Below, piece by piece: positions 19,387 through 27,201 of a stretch of DNA of 64,000 nucleotides. The stretch's first letter is position 1. Each line of letters opens with the position of its first letter. Below the pieces are notes generated by a model. It did not search any database. It was not told the origin of the DNA and saw only the letters and a program-made list of their open reading frames with translations. The translations under genes and the position numbers were made by a program. The DNA is from Ezakiella peruensis. Its GTDB lineage: Bacteria; Bacillota; Clostridia; Tissierellales; Peptoniphilaceae. The DNA lies in contig NZ_LT962470.1 in NCBI RefSeq assembly GCF_900215725.1, positions 1 through 64,000 of the forward strand, written 5' to 3'.

Positions 19387-19932
19387 CTACATATTTTTTA
19401 AATCTTTTGTTAAAACATTTCTGAGTAAGAAAATTAAAACGATTGTTATAGCTAGTTCAACAGCTAAAAATGTTCCATTGTAGACAGCTGAATATGCCCA
19501 AACATTTTGACCTTCTGGTGCGTAAGAGCCAAAGAAAATTACCCCTGTTAAAGTGTGGCAAATAAATCTTGCAACAACACCCAAAACTGTCCCATAAATT
19601 ACAGGCATTACATCGTTGTTTTCAAAAAATTTCTTGGAAAATAATCCTGCTAAACCTAAGAATCCAAAGGCTGCTGGGTAGTCTAGGATAGCTTGAACTG
19701 GATGATAAATACTTCCACCAATGGCCATATCCAAAAGTCCATAAGCAATACCAACGATAATTCCCTTGCCTGCTCCATGACGGATAGCAAATAAAATTAA
19801 AGGAATCATTTGTCCAGCTGTAACGCTGCCGCCTTGTGGCATTGAAAATAATTTGATTCTGCCAAGCACAAAGGAAAGTGCCAAGCACAAACCTGCTTCA
19901 ACTAGTGTTCTTGTGTTCCAACTTCTATTCAT
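19387..19932 (-). CDS. thiT: Thiamine ECF transporter S-component ThiT
   Basis: 181 residues from the ATG at 19932, which follows a GGGAGGT; a longer reading frame would run into the riboswitch. Six predicted helices. The ThiT signatures are present: LVEAGLCLALSFVLG near the N-terminus and a YHPVQAILDYPAAF segment that carries thiamine-binding aromatic and acidic residues. A TPP riboswitch directly upstream confirms the substrate class. It works with a shared EcfAA'T energising module encoded elsewhere. Confidence 0.95.
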   Translation of the reverse strand: MNRSWNTRTLVEAGLCLALSFVLGRIKLFSMPQGGSVTAGQMIPLILFAIRHGAGKGIIVGIAYGLLDMAIGGSIYHPVQAILDYPAAFGFLGLAGLFSKKFFENNDVMPVIYGTVLGVVARFICHTLTGVIFFGSYAPEGQNVWAYSAVYNGTFLAVELAITIVLIFLLRNVLTKDLKNM

Positions 19933-19967
19933 AAAAAAATACCTCCCTTGCACATGCTTTAGAGGTA
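19933..19967 (-). promoter_or_regulatory. Expression platform of the thiT TPP riboswitch
   Basis: In the RNA, UACCUC (19962-19967) can pair with GAGGUA of the thiT ribosome binding site (19940-19945), followed at once by a U7 run. The same hairpin could hide the ribosome binding site or act as a terminator. Confidence 0.6.
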
Positions 19968-19980
19968 CAATAAAAATACA

Positions 19981-20050
19981 ACTTCCCTCCGCCAGCATTA
20001 CCTGGATCAGGTTTAGGGTTTAATCTCAGCCCAATCGGGCACCCCTAGTG
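19981..20050 (-). ncRNA. TPP riboswitch (THI element)
   Basis: Read on the minus strand it has the conserved core in order: GGGGUGCC, GCUGAGAU, ACCCU, AACCUGAUC and the closing GCUGGCGGAGGGAA-like segment. It precedes thiT on the same strand and turns expression off when thiamine pyrophosphate is plentiful. Confidence 0.95.
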
Positions 20051-20057
20051 CAAATAT

Positions 20058-20086
20058 ATAATACAACATGAGGCAGCCTTTGTCAA
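20058..20086 (-). promoter_or_regulatory. Promoter of the thiT transcript
   Basis: Minus-strand TTGACA (20081-20086) and TATTAT (20058-20063) with a 17-base spacer, immediately upstream of the riboswitch aptamer. Confidence 0.75.
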
Positions 20087-20096
20087 ATTTTTTCAC

Positions 20097-20125
20097 AAAA
20101 AAATTGTGGCAGACATCTACCACAA
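20097..20125 (-). terminator. Second terminator behind the DUF3798 ABC operon
   Basis: Stem TTGTGG/CCACAA (20104-20109 with 20120-20125) followed on the minus strand by T7. It shields the thiT promoter from read-through. Confidence 0.6.
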
Positions 20126-20181
20126 CATTTAGTATAGAGTCTAATTTATTACTAATACTTACAAGATATCTAATACTATAT

Positions 20182-20214
20182 AAAAATACAGGAGCCTTGA
20201 GCTCCTGTATTTTT
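20182..20214. terminator. Strong bidirectional terminator of the DUF3798 ABC operon
   Basis: A 14-bp perfect stem (20182-20195 with 20201-20214) with A-runs on the left and T-runs on the right, 8 bases past the last permease stop. Confidence 0.9.
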
Positions 20215-20221
20215 CTTATCT

Positions 20222-21349
20222 TTATTTTTCTTTTGGAGGAGCGACAGCTGGGCCTGTTCTTAGGGTTTCCATAGCTTCGTCTCTTTCTTTTTGTCTTCTG
20301 ACGGAGTGCAAGATAAGTGTTATTGTAACAACTGCGTAAGATACGAATGTTCTTAGATATTCACCGATCATTGCAGATCCTGTGATATTTGCCCCTGCAG
20401 TAGGCATTACTATAAACATTAGGTGGAAGAGGATTGTACCTGTTAAGGCGTTTGTAATTGTTGCCTTGGATACACTTGCACCACCGATTAATAGAGCTGC
20501 TGCTGAATATAGGGCAACTTGGTCAGCACCGTTGTAGGTGTTTAAGTTACCGATATTTTGTAGGTAGATGATTTGTCCAAAAGCTGCCATAACTGTCGAC
20601 ATAACGACTGCTTTCTTTCTGGTTTTATCTACGTTAATACCTGCGTCTTCTGCTACTTTCATGTCTTGGCCAACGGCTTTCATGTCTTGGCCTAGTTTAG
20701 TTTTTCTAAACCAAACTATAAATAAACATGCTAGTGCAATTATTATGAGTGTTAGGATTGGAATTTGTATGCCCATTATAGAAATGTCTGTACCCAAAAT
20801 CCTATCGAAGAAATAGTCTGTTCCCTTTTGACAGGTCAGGTCTATCGCGTTTCTAACCCCATATCCACGAGATATTATAATGTTCGGATCTTTAAAAGGT
20901 ATAATTCCACCAAATATATATAGAACTATAAATTGGTAAACACCTGTCATAAAGAAACCGAGCATCATAGATGTAATCATTTCTCTATCTTTTGCTTTAT
21001 TTAATACTGACCCTGCAAACATTCCGAGTAACCAGGCGATAGGTGTGGAGATTACAGCAGCAAGTAAGATTGCTGGTAGTCCTGTCATGCCCCAGTCTTG
21101 GATAAAGATGATTGCAATTTGTCCTGCCATGGCTCCCAGGGTCATACCGAAGTTAATACCGAGTCCAGCCATAATAGGTAGGAGTAGTGATAATACTAGA
21201 AATGCGTTTCTGGCAAATCTAGTCAGTACTTGTCCGACCAAAAACTGTGCGGTAAAGCCACTGAAATAGATGGCGATGGCACAGATTATTATAAACATAA
21301 CAGGGACTGTAAAGTCATTGATAAGGCTAAATTTTTTCTTTTCTTTCAT
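20222..21349 (-). CDS. ABC importer permease, BPD_transp_2 (RbsC-like) type, subunit 2
   Basis: 375 residues with about nine hydrophobic helices and the LGINFGMTLGAMAGQ segment typical of the ribose/nucleoside-type permease family. It starts exactly at the last base of the preceding permease gene (21349), so translation is coupled. It forms a heterodimeric channel with the 349-residue permease. The C-terminus ends in a short charged, proline-containing tail. Confidence 0.88.
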   Translation of the reverse strand: MKEKKKFSLINDFTVPVMFIIICAIAIYFSGFTAQFLVGQVLTRFARNAFLVLSLLLPIMAGLGINFGMTLGAMAGQIAIIFIQDWGMTGLPAILLAAVISTPIAWLLGMFAGSVLNKAKDREMITSMMLGFFMTGVYQFIVLYIFGGIIPFKDPNIIISRGYGVRNAIDLTCQKGTDYFFDRILGTDISIMGIQIPILTLIIIALACLFIVWFRKTKLGQDMKAVGQDMKVAEDAGINVDKTRKKAVVMSTVMAAFGQIIYLQNIGNLNTYNGADQVALYSAAALLIGGASVSKATITNALTGTILFHLMFIVMPTAGANITGSAMIGEYLRTFVSYAVVTITLILHSVRRQKERDEAMETLRTGPAVAPPKEK

Positions 21350-22398
21350 TATTTAACCTCCTTCCTGGTCAGAGCGTATACAATAAGTCCGTTTGATATG
21401 ATAAGTCTGAGAACTTCTGATATATCAACTTTAATGGCTTGGTTAATAACAATTGGTGTCATAGTTAAAATTGCTTGGAACAAAAGTGTACCGATAATTA
21501 CGTTTTTAACATTTGCCTTGTTAATGGATGCACCACCAAGTAATATTGCAGCTACACTTGGGAAAGCGAAAAATTGTGGTGCATTGTAAAGTTGGACAAA
21601 GCCGTAAGCTTGCTGATAAATAACCATTCCTGCTGCGCCCAATGCACAAGATAGGATAACAGAAATTGTTCTGTGCTTATTAACATCAATGCCTGCTGCT
21701 TTTGCGTATCTTGGGTTTGACCCAACAGCTGTAATTGCTGATCCTTTTTTGGTTTTAAAGTAAAGGTATACAAGATAAGCAAATAAGGCAAAGACTATAA
21801 ACATACCGATAGGTACAAGGGTTTTGGTTCCTAGCTCTGCATCTGATGTAACCTGAAAGCCTAAGATTTTTGAAATAGCTTTATCCCAGTAATTTTGTAG
21901 GGATATTGTTGTCCTTAGTCCCTTTCCTTCATAACCCATAACCATTTCCGAGTTAGTAAATGGAAGGATAACCCACATTATGTTCATAAATGCAATGAAA
22001 GAAAAACCTACATAGGTTGCAACGATCATTTCGTCGCCTTTTACTCTGTTTAATATAAGGCTATATAGGAAACCAAATATAGCACCAAATATCATGCCAA
22101 CAAACAGGGCAAATACAACTCCTGCAAATCCTTGCAATTCAAGTTGTATGGATATTGTAGCTCCCAGCATTCCTCCTATAAGACCAACCGGTAAACCAAA
22201 GTTTAGTCCGCAGCCCGATTGAATCATAGGGATCATTGCCAGAACAAATACAGCATTCATACCAAACCTATTAATAACATTTATAAATGCATCTGTAAGA
22301 TTTACACCTATAAAGCCCCCAATCACAAATAGTGCCAATATAAATAGCAGAATTATTAATCTTGGAAGGCCAAATTCTTTAATAAAATTACGCATCAA
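21349..22398 (-). CDS. ABC importer permease, BPD_transp_2 (RbsC-like) type, subunit 1
   Basis: 349 residues, eight to nine predicted helices, with CGLNFGLPVGLIGGMLG matching the family's conserved loop seen also in the neighbour. It overlaps the ATPase gene by 11 bases. Two different permeases served by one double ATPase is the arrangement of nucleoside and BMP-type importers. Confidence 0.88.
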   Translation of the reverse strand: MMRNFIKEFGLPRLIILLFILALFVIGGFIGVNLTDAFINVINRFGMNAVFVLAMIPMIQSGCGLNFGLPVGLIGGMLGATISIQLELQGFAGVVFALFVGMIFGAIFGFLYSLILNRVKGDEMIVATYVGFSFIAFMNIMWVILPFTNSEMVMGYEGKGLRTTISLQNYWDKAISKILGFQVTSDAELGTKTLVPIGMFIVFALFAYLVYLYFKTKKGSAITAVGSNPRYAKAAGIDVNKHRTISVILSCALGAAGMVIYQQAYGFVQLYNAPQFFAFPSVAAILLGGASINKANVKNVIIGTLLFQAILTMTPIVINQAIKVDISEVLRLIISNGLIVYALTRKEVK

Positions 22399-23977
22399 TA
22401 ACCTCCTTCGGATTTGTTCCCGCCATCATAAGTCCAAAATATTCTACTGGGTCGTTTGGTTTTAATTCACCAAAGACCTTGCCTTCAAATATTACTAGGA
22501 TCCTATCTGCTATACTCCTGAGCTCTTCAAGCTCACTACTTACAATGCAAATTGTGGTGCCATAGTCTTCATTGTAACCGCGCAGGGCATCCAAAACTAA
22601 TTTCTTTGCCCCAACGTCAATACCCCTGGTAGGTTCACTGACGAACAAAAATTCTGGTTCAACTGCAAAGGCCTTGGCCAAGCATACTTTTTGTTGGTTA
22701 CCACCACTTAGGTTTCTAGCTTTTTCGTGTGGGCCTTGGGTCCTAATTTCTAGATTTTCAATATATTGGTTAGCCACATCTTTTAGTGCCTTGTCATCTC
22801 TAAATACAACTGGGCCAATTTTTTTGGTGAACTTATCGTGGACTTGCATGGCGTCAAAGCCAATATTCCAATCGATACCTTCGTCCAATAATAGTCCCAT
22901 ACCACGTCTATCTTCACTTACAAAAGCAATATGCTTTTTGAGGGTTGCCCGAGTATCTTTTAAATCCAGTGGTTCGCCATTATAAACTACTTCACCACCT
23001 GATGGATACAATCCCATAATTCCATTTGGAATACCCAGCTTGCCTTGACCAGCCAGACCACAGAATCCTAGGATTTCTCCTTTTTTAACTTCAAAGCTAA
23101 CATCACGAACGGTTTCGCCAGGCATATCTACATAAAGATTTTTAACAGTCATAACCGCATTGTCTTTAATATCCCGGTAAGTCCTTTGTTCCTTCTTGCT
23201 AGACATATCACGACCAACCATCCAACTGGCAATGTCTACGATATTTAAATCTTTGTTAGGTGTATCCTTGACGATTTCACCATCACGAAGGACAACAATC
23301 TTATCACATACATCTACAACTTCGCGAAGCCTGTGGGAGATAAATATAATAGCAATACCCCTGGCAGCCAATTTTTTCATAGCCTTAATAAGTATATCTG
23401 CTTCGCTTTCTGTTAGAACTGCTGTTGGTTCGTCCATTATAATCAGCTTAACATTGTCCTTGGAAAGCTCTCTGGCAATTTCTATAAATTGCTTGTGGCC
23501 AACAGGCATATCCATAACCTTGGATTCTACTGGAATTTCAAGTCCAAGCATATCGATGGCCTTTTTGGCACTTTCGTTCATTGAATCACGTTTCAAAGTT
23601 TCCAACTTCTTACCAAACATTTTACTAAAAAAGTTTGGCTTTGTAATTTCACGGTTTAAAAGAATATTTTCTGTGGCTGTAAAACCTGGAATAAGTGAAA
23701 ACTCTTGGTGAACCATACCTAGACCTGCCTTTAGGGCATCGTATGGATCTTTAAAATTTACGACCTCTTCATCAATTAAAACTTCTCCCTCGTAGCCGCC
23801 GGTCTCATGAATAAAGCTCATACCAAATAGAATGTTCATCATGGTTGACTTACCAGCACCATTTTCGCCTACAAGGCCGAGGATTTCACCTTCATTTAAT
23901 GTGAAGTTAACATCTTTTAAAACGTGATTACCTGAGAAACTTTTTCCAACATGTCTAAATTCTAAAACCTGTTTCAT
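22388..23977 (-). CDS. ABC importer ATPase with two nucleotide-binding domains (RbsA/NupO-like)
   Basis: 529 residues in two ABC domains. The first has Walker A GENGAGKST (about 35-43) and Walker B LIIMDEPTA. The second has a degenerate Walker A region (GLAGQGKLG) but a good signature NLSGGNQQK and Walker B FLFVSEPTRGID, as usual for this family. It lies 96 bases downstream of the binding-protein gene, with a hairpin between, and overlaps the first permease gene. Confidence 0.93.
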   Translation of the reverse strand: MKQVLEFRHVGKSFSGNHVLKDVNFTLNEGEILGLVGENGAGKSTMMNILFGMSFIHETGGYEGEVLIDEEVVNFKDPYDALKAGLGMVHQEFSLIPGFTATENILLNREITKPNFFSKMFGKKLETLKRDSMNESAKKAIDMLGLEIPVESKVMDMPVGHKQFIEIARELSKDNVKLIIMDEPTAVLTESEADILIKAMKKLAARGIAIIFISHRLREVVDVCDKIVVLRDGEIVKDTPNKDLNIVDIASWMVGRDMSSKKEQRTYRDIKDNAVMTVKNLYVDMPGETVRDVSFEVKKGEILGFCGLAGQGKLGIPNGIMGLYPSGGEVVYNGEPLDLKDTRATLKKHIAFVSEDRRGMGLLLDEGIDWNIGFDAMQVHDKFTKKIGPVVFRDDKALKDVANQYIENLEIRTQGPHEKARNLSGGNQQKVCLAKAFAVEPEFLFVSEPTRGIDVGAKKLVLDALRGYNEDYGTTICIVSSELEELRSIADRILVIFEGKVFGELKPNDPVEYFGLMMAGTNPKEVIDA

Positions 23978-23997
23978 ATAATCACCTTAAATATAGT

Positions 23998-24035
23998 AAA
24001 GGCTGACCCAGCACTTTATTTGTGAGGTCAGCCTT
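23998..24035 (-). terminator. Intercistronic hairpin between binding protein and ATPase genes
   Basis: A 10-bp stem (23999-24008 with 24026-24035) lies between the lipoprotein and ATPase genes, with a modest T-rich stretch after it on the minus strand. It probably acts as a partial terminator or RNA-end stabiliser, letting the binding protein be made in excess. Confidence 0.55.
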
Positions 24036-24073
24036 GGGTCCAAATTAATTACTTGTTTTTAGAAGCCTACTAA

Positions 24074-25336
24074 TTATTTGTTTTTCTTTGCTTCATATTC
24101 GTCTAGTAGCTTATATACATCTGGAACTTCAACATCGGTCATTCCTAGATAGCCTTTGCCAAGTACGTATGTGTCTTGAAGTGTTAGATAGTGGTTTTTC
24201 TTTTCTTCACGAGAAACTCTATCAACATAAGTTGTAACACCCCATACTGCTCCTGGTGTGAATTCTTCTAGAACTTTTTTGAAGTCTTCTGGTTTCTTGT
24301 AGTCAGCTGTTCCTTCAACAGTTCTCTTACCAATTTCAGCTAAAGCTTGTGTTGTTGAGAAGCCAAATGAGAATGCCCATAGACCCATGCGGCCTTCAGC
24401 CCCCATTTCTACTGCTTTTTCTTCAACTCTCTTTAGGATTTCTGGCCAGTCACCTGCAGCGTCTTTAACATCAACTGAAAGAGCTCCTGTGTATCCAAGG
24501 ATAGGTGATGGTAAGTCTTGTTCTACAAAGTATGCGCCGAGTTCAGCAACTCTTAATAGCATTGGTTCTGTGTGAGAGTCGTTTGTAGCAAAGAAAGCTG
24601 TTTCTTTACCATATTGTTTAACCCATGCTGGCATTTGTTCAAGGATAAAGTTTTGTGCTCCTGGAATACCAATATCACTCATTGGGTCTGGTGCAGTTTC
24701 CATAATAAATTCCATACCAATCTTATCACATGTAGCTTCCATAATATCTTTACGTAAACTTAAAAGTTCAATTGACATGTGTCTTGGGAATGTAACGTGA
24801 ACAAATTTCTTTGCGCCCATCTTTTGAGCAGCAAGTGGAATCAAGTATCCCCTGTTAATTTGGTCAGGGTCAACTACTAGGTCAGCAATACCTTCGATTA
24901 AGTTAGGGTCTTCTTGGGAGTTAGCTACAAAGCAAAGGATATCAGGTCTTTTTTCCTTAATTTGCTTAAATGCAGCTGCTGTTCCTGGAGGGCCTTGGTT
25001 AACTACAACGACCTTCATCTTTGGATCGTCAGCGAAAGAAACGATTTGTTGAATTGTTGTTTCTTGTTCAGCCATATAGTTATCTGGGTAGTTTTTAAGT
25101 GTTATAAATCCGCCATCTTTTGAATCACCATATTTGGTTAGCATAGATTCAGCACCCCTTTGTTCGTCTTCTGATTGAGAGACTGTACCGGTGCAGATTC
25201 CGATGTGGAATGGTGCTTCTTCACCGTCTGTTTTTGCGGTATTTTCTGTGTTAGCATCGCCAGCTGGCTTTTTGCCACAAGCTGCTAATGAAAATACCAT
25301 AGCCATAGCTAATAAAATTGCTAATAACTTTTTCAT
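24074..25336 (-). CDS. DUF3798-type substrate-binding lipoprotein
   Basis: 420 residues. A lipoprotein signal peptide ends in the lipobox LAAC with Cys at about 21. The mature part begins a periplasmic-binding-protein fold with the family-like opening HIGICTGTVSQSEDEQRG, which I recognise as DUF3798. It is the first gene of the importer operon (binding protein, ATPase, two permeases). The substrate is not known; the permease type suggests a nucleoside-, sugar- or amino-acid-sized solute. A strong AGGAGG precedes the ATG. Confidence 0.82.
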   Translation of the reverse strand: MKKLLAILLAMAMVFSLAACGKKPAGDANTENTAKTDGEEAPFHIGICTGTVSQSEDEQRGAESMLTKYGDSKDGGFITLKNYPDNYMAEQETTIQQIVSFADDPKMKVVVVNQGPPGTAAAFKQIKEKRPDILCFVANSQEDPNLIEGIADLVVDPDQINRGYLIPLAAQKMGAKKFVHVTFPRHMSIELLSLRKDIMEATCDKIGMEFIMETAPDPMSDIGIPGAQNFILEQMPAWVKQYGKETAFFATNDSHTEPMLLRVAELGAYFVEQDLPSPILGYTGALSVDVKDAAGDWPEILKRVEEKAVEMGAEGRMGLWAFSFGFSTTQALAEIGKRTVEGTADYKKPEDFKKVLEEFTPGAVWGVTTYVDRVSREEKKNHYLTLQDTYVLGKGYLGMTDVEVPDVYKLLDEYEAKKNK

Positions 25337-25594
25337 AATATCCTCCTAGTGTTTTATTTATTATAAGTTGTCAAATTGATGGCAACAAATAAACTCCATA
25401 ATTTTTTGCCTGTAATCTTTAAGTACGCAAGATGAAAAATCATCTGTTTTTAAATTCTCAACGGAACCACCTACTAAAAAAATCTTTAATTAAAGCTCAA
25501 GCACTTGTAATTTTTTTATTTATAAACCTTTGATCAGGTTTGCTCTAATAACCATATTAGATTTCCTTTTACAAAAGCCTTGCTTTAATTAACT
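25337..25594 (-). promoter_or_regulatory. Long structured 5' leader of the DUF3798 operon (candidate riboswitch)
   Basis: The predicted transcript start is about 258 bases before the ATG. Right at its 5' end, 25582-25592 pairs with 25486-25496 (11 bp), enclosing three small hairpins (including a 6-bp stem with a GAUCAA loop near 25520-25545). The 3' arm is followed by a U7 run (25476-25482). A later 6-bp hairpin lies near 25430-25446. This is the layout of a regulatory leader, but I match it to no known family. Confidence 0.45.
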
Positions 25595-25600
25595 AAATAT

Positions 25601-25629
25601 ATTATAGCACATTGAAATCATTTTGTAAA
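25601..25629 (-). promoter_or_regulatory. Promoter of the DUF3798 importer operon
   Basis: Minus-strand TTTACA (25624-25629) and perfect TATAAT (25601-25606), spacer 17. Confidence 0.75.
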
Positions 25630-25950
25630 TACTTTTTCAAAAATATTTTATCTATAGCTTAATAAAATTATATCTATATCTAGCTAGATTTTAATAAAAG
25701 CAATTGTTATCTATAAGAGAGCAAAGTTTTTGTAAAAGTCTCAAGCTTGTGATTGCAGGTCTTTGGCTTATCTTTATTTTAAAACTAGTAATATTATTTA
25801 TACTTTAATATTGATATTCAAAATAATATAGTCTTTGTTAATATAAACCATAAAATATTTTAATTACTTTTGCCTTAATTTAAACAGCTTTTCTCAAAAA
25901 AATTATATTATCCCTGTCAAGAGTTTAAATGAAAGTAATTTTGCAATCTA

Positions 25951-25986
25951 AAAACCCCACTAAATATCTCTACTTAGTGGGGTTTT
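25951..25986. terminator. Strong terminator of the candidate non-coding RNA
   Basis: A 12-bp stem rich in G-C pairs (about 25952-25963 with 25974-25985) with T-runs on both sides. No gene of more than 30 codons precedes it on the minus strand, so it appears to end a short or non-coding transcript. Confidence 0.85.
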
Positions 25987-26020
25987 ATTCGTAGCAACGG
26001 TCGTTTTTATTTGGTCTCAT
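25985..26020 (-). CDS. Possible 11-codon ORF at the 3' end of the candidate ncRNA
   Basis: ATG overlapping the stop of the upstream small ORF (ATGA), with AAGGAGG before it. It encodes 11 residues ending RCYE and contains one arm of the 11-bp closing stem. It is too short for a firm call and may be only a structural element. Confidence 0.2.
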   Translation of the reverse strand: MRPNKNDRCYE

Positions 26021-26103
26021 CTCCTAGCCTCCTTAATTTCTCTATTGTTAATTATAAACTTTCTTGTCATATTACCAGCTCCTTTCAGTTCTGATAAATC
26101 CAT
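26017..26103 (-). CDS. Possible 28-codon ORF within the candidate ncRNA
   Basis: Starts with ATG 6 bases after AAGAAGG and encodes 28 residues (begins MDLSELKGAG, ends IKEARR). An internal ATG also has an AAAGGAG before it. No similarity recognised. Either a small peptide gene or accidental ribosome-binding-like purine tracts in an RNA. Confidence 0.25.
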   Translation of the reverse strand: MDLSELKGAGNMTRKFIINNREIKEARR

Positions 26104-26301
26104 CGCTTACCTTCTTATTAAATTTTTAAAGTTCAAGTCTTTCCATTCCCTTTTCTCTTAATCTTTAACTCTTCTTTAAGTTTGTGTGCGTTAACCTTTT
26201 GGTTTGCGCTGCCACCATATTTTTAATCTTTCGGGAATTTATTGTTTTTTCTTTTAGTTGCTACGAACTATGTGATCAAGGTAGATTTTATATTTTTCTT
26301 T

Positions 26302-26343
26302 ATATCTTTTAGATTCTATCTTTTGATTGTATCTTTTAGATTG
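26302..26343. repeat. Three short tandem repeats in the 5' part of the candidate ncRNA
   Basis: Units of the type TATCTTTTAGATT repeat three times at a 13-14 base period, with the middle copy lacking one or two bases. Located between the promoter and the closing stem of the candidate RNA. Confidence 0.6.
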
Positions 26344-26380
26344 GATAAGTTTTTTCTATAAAATCTTCTTCCTTGTGGTT

Positions 26381-26409
26381 ATTATATACCCCCATATTTT
26401 TATTTTAAA
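26381..26409 (-). promoter_or_regulatory. Promoter of the candidate ncRNA
   Basis: Minus-strand TTTAAA (26404-26409) and perfect TATAAT (26381-26386), spacer 17. The -35 is weak. Between here and 26618 the sequence is extremely AT-rich and I see nothing else in it. Confidence 0.5.
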
Positions 26410-26614
26410 CACTACATTAAAGTATTTTTTAAATAAATTAATTATTTTATAAAGTTAAATCGTATTTTAAATTCCCCAATCCCAGTTGTTTCAATGTTTA
26501 TGAGTTTTAAAATTTATTTTAAAAAATAAAAAATATTTTTAGAAAATTTTTATTTTTGCCTTTTATTTTTAAAAATCAACTTAAAAGATCTTTTATTTTT
26601 AATTTTTCAGCCAA

Positions 26615-26649
26615 TAAAAAACTGCCATCCTTTTAGGACTAGGCAGTTT
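26615..26649 (-). terminator. Terminator of the gltS-hutD unit
   Basis: An 8-bp stem (26619-26626 with 26642-26649), a further small inner stem, and a T6 run on the minus strand, directly after the HutD-like stop. Confidence 0.85.
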
Positions 26650-26657
26650 CTGATTTC

Positions 26658-27200
26658 CTACTTATATTTACATATTATAATAGGCTTTTTTAAATCTGTT
26701 ATTTTAAAATCTTCCTCAATTATATACAGGCTCCAGGCGTTCATTTCCTTTGACTCGCCATTTATTTCAGCCTTGTAGGCTTCCGGTGAAAAGACATATA
26801 GCTTATAGCCATCAGCCTTAATCTCCTTGGCCTCTCTTACAATTTCCATGGTCGCATTTGATCCATTTCTAACTATGAAGTTATAGTCAAGGGTGTCCAG
26901 GGAATTTTCTGAGTAAGTCTTCCACCTGCCATCGAAGTATTCAACTTCGAAGGGTTCTAGGTGGCGGTCATACAATCCCTCGTACTCAACGTCGATAAAA
27001 CCTTGGAGTGGGAGTATATATCTTTGATAACCAGAAAAATCTGAAAAATTTGAGCTGGTGTCTGTAAAACTTGCAGAGGATATCCTAAAATCAAAATCTC
27101 TTTTTGAAAAATCAGCTCCCTCTGGCAAGATGTATAGTTGGGTAGTCTTGCCACCCGACCATTCTGTCACTTTAAAATCAGTCTTTTTAATTTCTCTCAT
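26658..27200 (-). CDS. HutD/Ves-family cupin protein
   Basis: 180 residues with the HutD opening (WSGGKTTQLYI, SSASFTD) and FSGYQRYILPLQG, a cupin-like fold associated elsewhere with histidine utilisation. It starts one base after the gltS stop, with only a weak GGAG 12 bases away, so coupled translation is likely. No hut enzymes are nearby; pairing with a glutamate carrier is the only clue to its job. Confidence 0.8.
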   Translation of the reverse strand: MREIKKTDFKVTEWSGGKTTQLYILPEGADFSKRDFDFRISSASFTDTSSNFSDFSGYQRYILPLQGFIDVEYEGLYDRHLEPFEVEYFDGRWKTYSENSLDTLDYNFIVRNGSNATMEIVREAKEIKADGYKLYVFSPEAYKAEINGESKEMNAWSLYIIEEDFKITDLKKPIIICKYK

Positions 27201-27201
27201 A

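Larger units (their letters stand above)
25986..26374 (-). ncRNA. Candidate structured non-coding RNA
   Basis: A complete transcription unit without a normal gene: promoter at 26381-26409, start near 26374, strong terminator at 25951-25986. An 11-bp perfect long-range stem (26257-26267 with 25988-25998) closes a domain of about 280 nt. Nested inside are AUUCCC/GGGAAU (26233-26238 with 26145-26150), a hairpin GCG..AACC-AAAA-GGUU..CGC (26188-26208) and smaller stems. It is purine-rich on the transcribed strand. It matches no tmRNA, RNase P, SRP or 6S hallmark that I know. Confidence 0.5.

Noticed and set aside
19387-19998. Longer ThiT reading frame starting at 19998
   Set aside because: Its first codons lie in the TPP riboswitch and expression platform; the GGGAGGT before 19932 marks the real start.
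25440-25475. T-box-like motif (AGGTGGTTCCG on the minus strand) in the DUF3798 leader
   Set aside because: The conserved A of UGGNACC is replaced, the GCG that should follow is absent, and no competing terminator or clear specifier stem follows it. I do not call it a T-box.
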